Source of the DNA: Mucilaginibacter pallidiroseus
Lineage (GTDB): Bacteria; Bacteroidota; Bacteroidia; Sphingobacteriales; Sphingobacteriaceae
Assembly: GCF_007846085.1 (NCBI RefSeq)
Contig: NZ_VOEJ01000006.1
Location: forward strand, 1-64,000
Direction: 5' to 3'
DNA: 64,000 bases
A program made the position numbers and the translations under genes. Each line of letters starts with the position of its first letter. The first letter of the stretch is position 1. Below, one piece after another: positions 8,873-18,106 of this stretch. The notes under the pieces are model-generated. The model did no database searches, was not told the DNA's origin, and saw only the letters and a program-made list of their open reading frames with translations.

Positions 8873-11704
8873 ATGAGCGACGATCTGAGTAATAACGATT
8901 TGCCCGAAAATATCGAAGAAAATAAGCTTCAAAACGTAACTTCTCTTAATGGCCTGTATGAAAACTGGTTTCTCGACTATGCTTCGTACGTGATACTTGA
9001 CCGTGCCGTACCCCACATTAACGATGGTTTAAAGCCGGTACAGCGCCGCATATTGCATTCCCTTAAGGAAATGGACGACGGGCGTTTTAATAAGGCCGCC
9101 AACGTTATTGGTAACACCATGAAGTACCACCCGCATGGCGACGCTTCTATTGGTGATGCAATGGTACAGATAGGGCAGAAGAACCTGCTGATAGATTGCC
9201 AGGGCAACTGGGGCGACCCTGTAACAGGCGACTCGGCCGCTGCACCGCGTTACATCGAAGCCAGGTTATCAAAGTTTGCGCTCGATGTGGTGTTTAACCC
9301 CGATACTACCGTTTGGCAAGCCAGTTATGACGGGCGTAACCGGGAGCCAATTACTTTACCGGTAAAGTTCCCGCTGTTGCTTGCCCAGGGAGCCGAAGGT
9401 ATAGCAGTAGGTTTGGCAACCAAGATTTTGCCGCATAATTTTATCGAGCTGATTGATGCATCCATAGGGGTACTACAGGGCGTAAGGCCTAACCTTGTGC
9501 CCGACTTTACCATGGGCGGCATGGCCGATACTACAAACTACAATGAGGGCCAGCGCGGCGGCAAGGTACGCGTGCGTGCCAAAATCATGGAGCGCGATAA
9601 AAAGACGCTTGTAATAACCGAGATACCATTCTCGACCACAACAGGCGGACTTATTGATAGTGTAATATCTGCCAATGATAAGGGCAAGATCAAGATCAAG
9701 AAGATTGAGGATAATACGGCTCAGAGTGTCGAGATCGTAGTGCACCTTGCGCCGGGCATATCTCCTGATGTTACCATTGATGCCTTGTATGCTTTTACCG
9801 ATTGCGAGGTATCTATATCGCCAAACACCTGCGTAATACAGGATGACAAGCCTCGCTTTATGAGCGTAAACGATATGCTTACCGAGAGTACGCATTTCAC
9901 CAAAGCGCTTTTAAAACAGGAGCTGGAAATAAGGTTGAAGGAGCTGATGGAGAAGATTTTCTTCAGCAGCCTTCTAAAAATATTTATCCAGGAGGGGATG
10001 TATAAGCATCCGGATTATGAAAGTTCTTCAGACTTTGAGACTGTAGTAGCTGTGCTCAACCGTTTGTTCGAGCCGTTTTTTGCACAGTTTTACCGCCCTA
10101 TAACCAACGAGGATTATAAAAGGCTTATTGATAAGCCAATGAGCAGCATTACCCGTTTTGATGTGAAGAAAACGGATGAGCAGATCAAAAATCTGGAGCA
10201 GGAAATTAAACAGGTTAAGCACCACCTTAAGCACCTTACCGATTACACTATTGCCTGGTTCGAAAAACTAAAAGAGAAGTACGGCAAGGGCCGCGAACGT
10301 AAAACCGAACTGCGCACTTTTGACAGGGTGGAAGCTGCACAGGTTGCGCTGGCCAACGTTAAGCTATATGTAAATAAGGTTGACGGCTTTATTGGTTCGG
10401 GCCTTAAAAAGGATGATAACGTTGAACTGGTTGGAGACTGCTCTGATATTGACGATATTATTGTGTTCCGTAACGATGGGCGCTTTATTGTAACTAAGGT
10501 TCAGGATAAGGTTTTTGTAGGTAAGGATATTCAACATGTTGCCGTCTTCAAGAAAAACGATGAGCGCACCGTTTACAACATGATTTACAAAGACGGTCAG
10601 ACAGGGGTTGCCTACATCAAACGTTTCTCGGTTACAGGTATCACCCGTGACAAGGAGTACGACCTTACGAAAGGTACCAAGGGCTCGAAAATGATTTACT
10701 TTACGGCCAATCCCAATGGCGAGGCCGAGGTGGTGAACGTGCAGCTAAAGCCTCATTCAAAACTGAAGAAATTGAATTTTGATGAGGACTTTGCCACAAT
10801 TGCCATCAAGGGCCGTGGCTCTATGGGTAATATCGTTACAAAATATCCTATCAAAAAAATTGTGCTGAAAAGCAAGGGCGTATCAACCCTGGCCGGGCGC
10901 AAAATATGGTATGATGATATCTTAAAACGCCTTAATGCCGATAGCCGGGGCAAATATCTTGGCGAGTTTGATGGCGACGATCGTGTACTTACCGTAATGA
11001 GCAACGGTATATATGAGCTTACCAGTTTTGACCTGAACAACCACTTTGATGACAAGATGATACTGATAGAAAAGTATGATCCGGCCAAGGTGTTTGCCGT
11101 TGTGCATTATGATGGTAAGAGTAAAAACTACATGGTTAAGCGTTTCTTGTTCGAGAATACGGTTATAGGTAAACAAACCAGCATCATTAGTGAGGAGGCT
11201 GGCTCGAAGCTAATCATCATAAGTGGCGCTGCGCAGCCGGTTGTAAAGGTTGAGCAACTGAAAGGCAAGGCATTGGTTGAGGAAATGGCCGAAATTAATC
11301 TTACCGACCTTATAGACATAAAGGGAATGAAGGCTATGGGTAATCGCCTGTCGGTACATCAAGTTAAGTCGGTTGAGTTAATTGCCGAGCATGATGATGA
11401 AGAAGATGTGCCGGACCCTGCCCCTGATTCTGTAGAGGATACGGAGATCATCATAACAGGCGAGGAGAAGGCTACTACAGATGAAGCACCTTTGGCCAGC
11501 ACTAAGCCACAATCTGAAGCGTCAAATTCCGTTAGTGATACAGCGGTAAATGAAAAATCACAGGAACTCTCACAGTCCGCTGATGCTGCGTTGAAGTCGG
11601 TGCAATCATCTTCCCAACCTGTGCCATCCAAAAAAATAGATTTGGAGATCACCAACCCCGATGATATCGACATGGATGATAAGGGCCAGTTGGGCCTGTT
11701 TTAA
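8873..11704 (+). CDS. parC: DNA topoisomerase IV subunit A
   Basis: The 943-residue protein is the DNA-breaking subunit that partners ParE. The N-terminal winged-helix/tower region contains the catalytic tyrosine in APRYIEA (near residue 126) and the helix block YHPHGDASIGDAMV, which corresponds to the quinolone-resistance region; it carries Ala at the usual Ser position and Asp at the downstream acidic position. A coiled-coil follows at about 430-470, then a beta-pinwheel C-terminal domain (about 505-830). The last 100 residues are acidic, Ser/Ala-rich and likely disordered, ending DDKGQLGLF, which explains the length. GyrA is excluded mainly by pairing with ParE and the absence of a clear GyrA box. 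Confidence 0.93.
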   Translation: MSDDLSNNDLPENIEENKLQNVTSLNGLYENWFLDYASYVILDRAVPHINDGLKPVQRRILHSLKEMDDGRFNKAANVIGNTMKYHPHGDASIGDAMVQIGQKNLLIDCQGNWGDPVTGDSAAAPRYIEARLSKFALDVVFNPDTTVWQASYDGRNREPITLPVKFPLLLAQGAEGIAVGLATKILPHNFIELIDASIGVLQGVRPNLVPDFTMGGMADTTNYNEGQRGGKVRVRAKIMERDKKTLVITEIPFSTTTGGLIDSVISANDKGKIKIKKIEDNTAQSVEIVVHLAPGISPDVTIDALYAFTDCEVSISPNTCVIQDDKPRFMSVNDMLTESTHFTKALLKQELEIRLKELMEKIFFSSLLKIFIQEGMYKHPDYESSSDFETVVAVLNRLFEPFFAQFYRPITNEDYKRLIDKPMSSITRFDVKKTDEQIKNLEQEIKQVKHHLKHLTDYTIAWFEKLKEKYGKGRERKTELRTFDRVEAAQVALANVKLYVNKVDGFIGSGLKKDDNVELVGDCSDIDDIIVFRNDGRFIVTKVQDKVFVGKDIQHVAVFKKNDERTVYNMIYKDGQTGVAYIKRFSVTGITRDKEYDLTKGTKGSKMIYFTANPNGEAEVVNVQLKPHSKLKKLNFDEDFATIAIKGRGSMGNIVTKYPIKKIVLKSKGVSTLAGRKIWYDDILKRLNADSRGKYLGEFDGDDRVLTVMSNGIYELTSFDLNNHFDDKMILIEKYDPAKVFAVVHYDGKSKNYMVKRFLFENTVIGKQTSIISEEAGSKLIIISGAAQPVVKVEQLKGKALVEEMAEINLTDLIDIKGMKAMGNRLSVHQVKSVELIAEHDDEEDVPDPAPDSVEDTEIIITGEEKATTDEAPLASTKPQSEASNSVSDTAVNEKSQELSQSADAALKSVQSSSQPVPSKKIDLEITNPDDIDMDDKGQLGLF

Positions 11705-11717
11705 CGGAGAAAAAAAA

Positions 11718-13571
11718 ATGCTGAAGCGATTATTACTTTGCTGTTCCCTGTTCTTTAGTTTGATCAACACGGTAACGGCACAAACTACCGAACATACCTT
11801 CGCACTTGGCGATAGCACATTTTTGCTTGACGGCAAGCCGCTGCAAATGATATCGGGCGAAATGCATTGTGCCCGTATACCGCGCGAATACTGGCGCGAA
11901 CGTATGAAAATGGCTAAGGCCATGGGATTGAATACTATTGGCACTTACGTTTTTTGGAACGCCCATGAGCCGGTACAGGGCAAGTACGATTTTAGCGGTA
12001 ACAATGATATTGCCGAATTTGTACGCATAGCAAAAGAGGAAGGCCTATGGGTAATTATGCGCCCGAGCCCCTATGCCTGCGCCGAATGGGAGTTTGGCGG
12101 ATACCCCTGGTGGTTGCTGAAAGACAAAAACATGAAAGTGCGCAGTAAAGATCCAGCCTTTATAAACGCCTACCGTAACTATATGATGCAACTGGGTAAG
12201 CAACTTGCCCCGCTGCAGGTAACGCATGGCGGCAATATCCTAATGGTGCAGATAGAAAACGAGTACGGCAGCTACAGCAACGATAAAGAATACCTTGATT
12301 TAAACCAAAAGATTTTTCGCGAGGCAGGCTTTGACGGTTTGCTGTTTACCTGCGATGGCGCAACGCAAATGCCTGCCGGTTATTTGCCGGGCCACTTGCC
12401 CGCTGTTAACGGCGAGGATGATCCGGGCAAGGTTAAGCAACTCATTAACAAATACCACAATGGCAAGGGACCTTACTACATTGCCGAGTGGTACCCAGGT
12501 TGGTTTGATAGCTGGGGTAAACACCATAGCGGCAGCAATGCTGATAACGACGCCAAAAAGCTTGATGCAGTATTGGCAGCGGGTATATCCATTAATATGT
12601 ATATGTTTCATGGTGGTACCACGCGCGATTTTATGAATGGCGCCAACATGAGCAAAACCGAGCCTTATTCGCCACAGACAGCCAGCTATGATTATGATGC
12701 CCCGTTAGACGAGTCGGGCAACCCCACGGCTAAATTTTTTAAGTTTAGAGAGGTTATTGGCAAACACTTGCCTCCTGGTGTAACATTGCCGCCTGTGCCC
12801 GAAAAAAAGAAGCGTACCATAGCGCTTGAAGCTATTAAAGTAAGCGGTGTTGCAAATATATTCAGCAACTTACCAAAGCCGGTAGAGGCTGATAAGCCAG
12901 TGAACTTTGAAGACCTTGACCAAGGGTATGGCTATGTACTTTACCGCACAACTTTGCCAAGTGCTGTAAACGGCTTGTTAAAAATTAAAGAGCTACGCGA
13001 CTATGCTACGGTATATTTGAATGGCAAACGCATCAGTATTTTGGATCGCCGGCTTAAACAGGATTCGGTCCAGTTAAACAGCCCCACAGCCAACAGCGTA
13101 TTGGATATTTTGGTAGAAAATAACGGGCGGATAAATTACGGTCCTTATCTGATTGATAACCACAAAGGCATTACAGAGAAAGTAACTATCAACGGGCAGG
13201 AACTCTTCGGCTGGAAGATGTACCAATTCCCGCTGTCAACAACAGCAGGCTTTAGGTTTTTGCCGCAACAGGCAGGAGATGTTGATCAGCCGGCCCTTTA
13301 CCGCGGAACATTTGCCTTACGCACTACCGGCGATACCTATTTAGATATGCACGGCTTTGGTAAAGGCGTGGTATTTTTAAATGGCCATAACCTGGGTAAA
13401 TATTGGCAAATAGGCCCAACCCAAACCATATACGTCCCTGCCGGATGGTTGAAGAAAGGTATTAATGAAGTAATAGTGTTTGATGAGTTGGGCGGAGACC
13501 ATAAAGATATATCTACATTGGATCATCCTGTATTAAGCGAATTATTACCATCGGCAGCTCCGGTAAAATAG
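11718..13571 (+). CDS. Glycoside hydrolase family 35 beta-galactosidase
   Basis: With the start at the ATG at 11718 (GGAG seven bases upstream, then a clean signal peptide ending TVTA-Q), the product is 617 residues. The GH35 (beta/alpha)8 barrel occupies about residues 25-350: GEMHCARIPREYW and GLNTIGTYVFWNAHEP are family signatures. The acid/base Glu lies in QIENEYGSY (near 180) and the nucleophile Glu in IAEWYPGWFDSWG (near 256). Two C-terminal beta-sandwich, galactose-binding-like regions follow (about 400-600, with YLNGKRI and FLNGHNLGKYW). It should release terminal beta-galactose from glycans in the periplasm or outside the cell. It starts 13 bp after parC, so some read-through from parC is possible. 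Confidence 0.92.
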   Translation: MLKRLLLCCSLFFSLINTVTAQTTEHTFALGDSTFLLDGKPLQMISGEMHCARIPREYWRERMKMAKAMGLNTIGTYVFWNAHEPVQGKYDFSGNNDIAEFVRIAKEEGLWVIMRPSPYACAEWEFGGYPWWLLKDKNMKVRSKDPAFINAYRNYMMQLGKQLAPLQVTHGGNILMVQIENEYGSYSNDKEYLDLNQKIFREAGFDGLLFTCDGATQMPAGYLPGHLPAVNGEDDPGKVKQLINKYHNGKGPYYIAEWYPGWFDSWGKHHSGSNADNDAKKLDAVLAAGISINMYMFHGGTTRDFMNGANMSKTEPYSPQTASYDYDAPLDESGNPTAKFFKFREVIGKHLPPGVTLPPVPEKKKRTIALEAIKVSGVANIFSNLPKPVEADKPVNFEDLDQGYGYVLYRTTLPSAVNGLLKIKELRDYATVYLNGKRISILDRRLKQDSVQLNSPTANSVLDILVENNGRINYGPYLIDNHKGITEKVTINGQELFGWKMYQFPLSTTAGFRFLPQQAGDVDQPALYRGTFALRTTGDTYLDMHGFGKGVVFLNGHNLGKYWQIGPTQTIYVPAGWLKKGINEVIVFDELGGDHKDISTLDHPVLSELLPSAAPVK

Positions 13572-13590
13572 AAGTGCAAGTACACAAAAT

Positions 13591-13627
13591 AAAAAAGGTT
13601 GCCTGCGGTACGCAGGCAACCTTTTTT
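13591..13627. terminator. Bidirectional terminator
   Basis: A 17-bp stem (13591-13607 with 13611-13627) on a 3-base loop, with six A before and six or more T after. It serves the GH35 gene and the convergent gene at 13646. Confidence 0.92.
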
Positions 13628-13645
13628 ATAAATACTGATGGCTGA

Positions 13646-13984
13646 TTATAAAATCAGGATCAATACCAAGATGATGATGATAATAGCACCAACTGAAAGG
13701 TAAACGCCGCCGCCACCCATTGCCTGAGCTTCGTGTTTAAGGCTTTTCAATTCAGATTTCAATTCTTTTTTCTCAGCTTTGTTCAAGCCAGATTTATCCA
13801 TTGCTTTGATCTCTTCAACGCGTTGTTTGATCTCAGCAACACGAGCATCTTTCTGCTCTTGTGTCATGTTAGCTGCAGCTTCTTTAAAAGCTTTCTTGTC
13901 GTCGTTAAAGGTTGCTGCGTTGCTGTTAAAAGCTGCTACCGTAAGCAGCATGGTCATTGCGATTAGATAAATTTTCTTTTTCAT
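13646..13984 (-). CDS. Small exported coiled-coil protein with C-terminal membrane segment
   Basis: The 112-residue protein has a signal peptide (first 23 residues, ending SNA-A), a highly charged helix predicted as a coiled coil (about 28-87, rich in Lys and Glu), a short glycine run GGGG (about 91-94) and a C-terminal hydrophobic stretch VYLSVGAIIIIILVLILIL that would anchor it in a membrane. Proteins with this arrangement and a VYLSVGAIIII tail recur in Bacteroidota; I know of no assigned function. It is monocistronic between the terminator at 13591 and the next gene cluster. Confidence 0.72.
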   Translation of the reverse strand: MKKKIYLIAMTMLLTVAAFNSNAATFNDDKKAFKEAAANMTQEQKDARVAEIKQRVEEIKAMDKSGLNKAEKKELKSELKSLKHEAQAMGGGGVYLSVGAIIIIILVLILIL

Positions 13985-14061
13985 AGTTTTAATATGTAAG
14001 TTTCATCAATTAATCATTAAACCAACGTAAATGTTTTAAAAAAGTTAAAAAACAACCTGGC

Positions 14062-14928
14062 TTAAATGCTGATGTAATACGATGCCTCGAAAACATGGCC
14101 CACATCAACCTTTTGTATAGCCTCTTTTGCTGAAATATCCGTTGGGCCTGATGCGCTGTCGGCACAGCCCAACCATGGTTCGATGCATAAAAAGTTTGCA
14201 CCTGGCTTATTCCATAATCCCAGATAGTTAAAATGCGGAAACTCTACAGAAAGTGTCCTGTCGTGCTTATCGCTTTTTATTGTTACCATCCTCGATCTGA
14301 TATTTTTAAAAACCAATGCATCAGCTGCAAATAAGTCTGCTGTTAAGTGAAGCTTTTTGTCGAGCGTTGGCACCGGGTGAGTTTCGCCTGTAAATGTACC
14401 CTGGGCGGATAGCAAATGTGTATGCAGTTCTTCCTGCATCTCAAACTTTAAATAATAGTCTTCAAACTTTTCGCCTTCATTAAACGGCACGTTAAACGCA
14501 GGATGCCCGCCTACAGAAAAGTAAACGCGTTTATCATCGCGGTTAATAACCTTGTACGTTACGCGCAAGGCATTGTCTATCAGCATATACAAAACCTGGA
14601 AATCAAATTTATAAGGATAGACCTCAAGCGTTAGTGGCGAGTATGGTAACGAGAAGCTGGCATGTGCATCGTCTGCATCAACCGTTATAAAATCGGTTTG
14701 GCGTGCAAAGCCGTGCCTTTTCATAGGGTACTTTTGCCCGTCAACTATCAGCTCGTCATTGTTAAGCTGGCCAACTATAGGGAAAAGGTTAGGTGCGTGG
14801 TAAGCCCAAACATCGGGGTTGGCCTGCCACATTTGCTCAAAGCCGGTTGCTTTATCTATTAACGAGGATAGCTGCGCTCCTTTAGGATCAATAGCAGCCT
14901 TTAAAAATTCATTTTCGAGGATAATCAT
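14062..14928 (-). CDS. Aldose 1-epimerase family protein
   Basis: The 288-residue protein has the galactose-mutarotase-like beta-sandwich fold. The N-terminal strand run ENEFLKAAIDPKGAQLSSL is typical of the LacX-type branch, RHGFARQ (around residue 74) supplies a catalytic-type His, and GGHPAFNVPF (around 140) supplies the second. Late in the protein, FLCIEPWLGCAD includes the conserved Glu. It should interconvert sugar anomers in the cytoplasm, as no signal peptide is visible. It is the last gene of a minus-strand series with the e(P4)-type phosphatase and msrA (gaps of 29 and 13 bp), although the functions are unrelated. Confidence 0.85.
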   Translation of the reverse strand: MIILENEFLKAAIDPKGAQLSSLIDKATGFEQMWQANPDVWAYHAPNLFPIVGQLNNDELIVDGQKYPMKRHGFARQTDFITVDADDAHASFSLPYSPLTLEVYPYKFDFQVLYMLIDNALRVTYKVINRDDKRVYFSVGGHPAFNVPFNEGEKFEDYYLKFEMQEELHTHLLSAQGTFTGETHPVPTLDKKLHLTADLFAADALVFKNIRSRMVTIKSDKHDRTLSVEFPHFNYLGLWNKPGANFLCIEPWLGCADSASGPTDISAKEAIQKVDVGHVFEASYYISI

Positions 14929-14957
14929 AGGTGGTGGATTGTTGGTAGAATAGTATT

Positions 14958-15770
14958 TTATTGCTTATCTGTTTTAACCTTACTATTGATAATACTGTCC
15001 TTTTGTGCTTGGGTAAGCTTGTAGTTGAAGTTAAATAACGCGCTTTCAAAGTCGCCGTATGCAGGGTTTGGCAGAACTATAAACTTTTTACCAAACTGTT
15101 CGCGTAGCTGCACAGTAACATCGTTCCGTTTTCCTTCGGCTGGCTTATTTTCATACAGCATGTCAAAGTCCGGCAGGTTATCGCCGCAAAGTAATACGAT
15201 ATTATGCGTTTTAAGTACCTGTAAACGGCGACTTTCCTTGCTTGATGTTGTTTGGCGCAACTGCAGGTGCTCGTTATCGGCGTTAGGTAAATTATACTTT
15301 TGCAGGTTTTTTAGCGTCGCAGCACGTTCATCCTCGTCGCGGTTGGTTATATAAAATACGGTAACACCTTTTGATGCTGCATACTTAAAAAATGCCGGCG
15401 CTCCGGGTACGGTGTCTGCTTCGGCTTTTGCTGTCCATGCTTTCCATGTTTTTGCATCAAAGTCAAGATTAGCAGACGCACGCATGGCGTCATAAGGGCT
15501 GTTATCAAGCACGGTTTCGTCAATATCTGTAACTACGGCAAGGGGTTTTTGCCCCGGGTTTTTTAAAGCTTCATCCAACCGTAATTTGGCTATATTGTAA
15601 GCCTGGTAGCAAAGCGCCTTATATTCTGCCGACCGTTGCTGCCAAATTGAAGCCCATAATTTGCCGCCATTGGTGATAGATGGGTTTGTATTTGCAACAG
15701 GTTTGGTAGATGAGCAGGCTGCCAAAAACAGGCCTCCAGTAACGGCTAAAACTAATACTGACTTTTTCAT
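14958..15770 (-). CDS. 5'-nucleotidase, lipoprotein e(P4) family
   Basis: The 270-residue protein is a class C acid phosphatase of the HAD superfamily. A lipobox FLAAC places the lipidated cysteine at residue 19. The catalytic motif is VTDIDETVLDN, with D82 the nucleophile and D84 the acid/base. Later blocks include FYITNRDEDERAAT and LLCGDNLPDFDML, the last with the metal-binding Asp residues. Members sit on the outer membrane and dephosphorylate nucleotides such as NMN or 5'-AMP for uptake. It lies 13 bp downstream of msrA and is probably in the same transcript. Confidence 0.9.
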   Translation of the reverse strand: MKKSVLVLAVTGGLFLAACSSTKPVANTNPSITNGGKLWASIWQQRSAEYKALCYQAYNIAKLRLDEALKNPGQKPLAVVTDIDETVLDNSPYDAMRASANLDFDAKTWKAWTAKAEADTVPGAPAFFKYAASKGVTVFYITNRDEDERAATLKNLQKYNLPNADNEHLQLRQTTSSKESRRLQVLKTHNIVLLCGDNLPDFDMLYENKPAEGKRNDVTVQLREQFGKKFIVLPNPAYGDFESALFNFNYKLTQAQKDSIINSKVKTDKQ

Positions 15771-15783
15771 TGGGGCTGTATTG

Positions 15784-16329
15784 TTATAATAACTCCGGCT
15801 TTATTTGCGCCGTAAATGTTTTAGCGAACTTAGTTAATTTAGGCTGTATCACAAAAACGCAGTAAGGCTTCATCTGGTTATCGGTGTAGTAGTTTTGGTG
15901 ATTTTCTTCTGCCTTGTAAAAATCACCAGCAGGTGTAATTTCGGTAACGATAGGTTGATCGAATACTTTTTCCTCAGTCAGTTTTCTGATCATCGCCTCT
16001 GCATGGCGTTGCTGCTCCGGGTTATGGTAAAAGATGGCCGAGCGATACTGGTTGCCCACATCATTACCTTGTTTGTTTAAAGTTGTAGGGTCATGCGTTT
16101 TAAAAAATATAAGCAGTAAATCGTCTAGGCTAATTTCGTCGGCATCAAATTCAATTTGCGTTACTTCGGCATGGCCGGTTTTTCCCATACATACTTCATC
16201 ATAAGTTGGGCTTTGTTTGTGGCCGCCCATATAACCCGATGTAACAGACAATACACCTTTAAGCGACTGAAACACAGCCTCGGTACACCAAAAGCAGCCC
16301 GCACCAAGCGTTATTTTTTTAATGTTCAT
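15784..16329 (-). CDS. msrA: Peptide-methionine (S)-S-oxide reductase
   Basis: The 181-residue protein repairs oxidised methionine (S epimer). The signature GAGCFWCTEAVF is at residues 9-20, with nucleophile C12. Further family landmarks are GYMGGHKQSPTYDEVC (33-48), GHAEV (53-57), and YRSAIFYH (93-100). The length is normal, and no MsrB domain is fused. No signal peptide is seen, so it acts in the cytoplasm. It is first in the minus-strand trio with the acid phosphatase and the epimerase-like gene. Confidence 0.95.
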   Translation of the reverse strand: MNIKKITLGAGCFWCTEAVFQSLKGVLSVTSGYMGGHKQSPTYDEVCMGKTGHAEVTQIEFDADEISLDDLLLIFFKTHDPTTLNKQGNDVGNQYRSAIFYHNPEQQRHAEAMIRKLTEEKVFDQPIVTEITPAGDFYKAEENHQNYYTDNQMKPYCVFVIQPKLTKFAKTFTAQIKPELL

Positions 16330-16442
16330 ATAAAATTGATAACGAACGGTTTATGTGTTTGGTTTATTGAAACTGTGAACGTAACTTTATTTTATTGCTA
16401 CAGTTGCAATACCTAAGTTGACCCCTAAAACACCTTTATTAC

Positions 16443-16837
16443 ATGAAAGCTATCGCGTTGACCTCCCGCATGCTGCTTGGCCTTATTTTCCTGATTTTCG
16501 GCCTCGATTTCTTCCTTCATTTCGATTCGTTATTAAACCTTCCCGGACTAAACCGGCAGGCCGACACTTATCTTAACGGACTTACCCGTGCCGAGTATTT
16601 TTTCCCGATTCTTAAAATAATTGAAATTGCCGGCGGGCTTGGCCTAATCATTAACCGTTATACTGCTATGTTTGTGGCGGGCCTGTTACCGGTTACACTC
16701 AATATATTTCTGTTTGATTTGTTTTTGGGTAAACCGCTGCTGCCACTCGGAGCTACAATGCTGTTTTAAACATTGTGTTGATTTACGCCTACCGCAAGTA
16801 TTATAAGTTTTTGTTTACCCTTGCACCGGCCGTTTAA
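16443..16837 (+). pseudogene. DoxX-like membrane protein, interrupted by a one-base frameshift
   Basis: The frame from ATG 16443 gives 108 residues with four hydrophobic segments of the DoxX type and then hits TAA at 16767-16769, inside a T4 run (16764-16767). If the run were T5, the reading continues through LNIVLIYAYRKYYKFLFTLAPAV and stops at 16835-16837, which completes the last transmembrane helix expected for the family. So one T is missing, either as a real mutation or as a homopolymer sequencing error. Intact, the protein would be about 131 residues. DoxX-like proteins are small membrane proteins of mostly unknown function, some linked to redox balance. The 3' end overlaps the convergent dehydrogenase gene by 23 bp. 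Confidence 0.75.
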
Positions 16838-17914
16838 CCCTCGCTGAGAGGGCCAGACCGAATTTCTCGGCGAGTTCATTCAGGTCTTCAATAACGGCCT
16901 GCTGTAATGTGATGCCGTTTTGCAGATGATACTCCTCTGCTGCTAACTCAGGCTCGCCGGGGATGATCATCTTTTGCGCAGGGTCGATTGTGGTGGCAGA
17001 TTTAAATCGGCTGATCCATGCGTCCATGTCGGCCTTAAAGTCAGCAACCGGCCTGAAGCCATCTACACGCATGGCACCTAAGAAATGGCCGATGCCCTTG
17101 CCGGGCGAGTTTGCGGGCGGCTCCAAAAACGATACAAAAGGGGCACCCAGGGCCCAAAGCCTGCACCGGATAATACGCCAGATAAAATATCTACAGTTGC
17201 CGAAAGCCCGAACCCTTTGTGGCTGCCATGCTCGCGATCGCTGCCCAGGGGTAACAGTGCGCCACCTGCTTTTAAGGCGTGTGGGTTGGTGGTATAGTTG
17301 CCCTGCTGGTCCTGTATCCAGCCTTCAGGCACTTGCTCGCCTTTGCGCTGTGCTATCTCCAGTTTGCCATTGGCCGCTGCCGATGTAGCCATATCCACAA
17401 CTACAGTCGGATAATTCCCCGCAGGGAATGCATAACACATAGGGTTTGTACCCAATAAACGTTCGTTAGAAAATGTTGGCGCAACCAAAGGGCTTGCGTT
17501 TGTCATGGCAAAGCCTATCATATCCTTTTCTACAGCCATAAGCGCGTGGTAACCTGCAATACCAAAATGGTTGGAGTTGCGTACCGATACCCAGCCGGAG
17601 CCATATTTTTCGGCCTTCTCCATTGCCACCTGCATGGCAAACGGCGCTACCACAAGCCCAAGCCCTGCATCGCCATCGACGGTCGCTGTTGTAGCCGTTT
17701 CATGTACGATTTGGATGTTAGGAGTAGGGTTGATGCGCTGCTTCTCCCACAGCCGCACATAGCCGCTAAGCCGCGCCACACCATGCGATTCGATGCCCCT
17801 AAGGTCCGACTTCAACAAAACATCCGCCGCCAAAACGGCGTGTGCATCACTGCAGCCTATACACAGGAATATATTTTGTGTAAATGTGCGGAGGGTGGAC
17901 TGGGGGATTGGCAT
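16815..17914 (-). pseudogene. Malate/L-lactate dehydrogenase family (Ldh2), interrupted by a one-base frameshift
   Basis: Two overlapping minus-strand frames together make one NAD(P)-dependent oxidoreductase of the malate/sulfolactate/ureidoglycolate dehydrogenase family. The first (17914 downwards) carries GIESHGVARL, VRNSNHFGIAGYH, GTNPMCYAFP and the GSHKGFGLS block. It loses register at a C4 run (plus-strand GGGG 17140-17143). Adding one C restores PFVSFLEPPANSP and joins directly to the second frame, which ends at 16815. The restored protein would be about 366 residues, normal for the family. The substrate is not determinable. This is the second one-base homopolymer loss within 380 bp, so sequencing error is at least as likely as true decay. 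Confidence 0.82.
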
Positions 17915-18106
17915 GATGATATAAGTTTTGTTATTTAAACTACAAAATAGAGCCTTTAGACAGATCGCAACAGAAAGGATATGGATGACTGAGTCTGCTA
18001 TAGTGAAAATCTGAATTGATCAATTGTAACTTAAATTGTCACAGAACATAGAAATCGTCGTGGGTGAGAAGACGTAAATGGTATATTCGAATACTTTTGA
18101 TCCCGT

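Noticed and set aside
9473-11673. Long antisense reading frames within parC
   Set aside because: They are codon-bias shadows of a well-conserved gene, without motifs or start signals.
11661-11717. In-frame ATG that would extend the GH35 protein upstream
   Set aside because: It overlaps the parC coding end and would hide the signal peptide. ATG 11718 has a GGAG site and gives a clean signal sequence.
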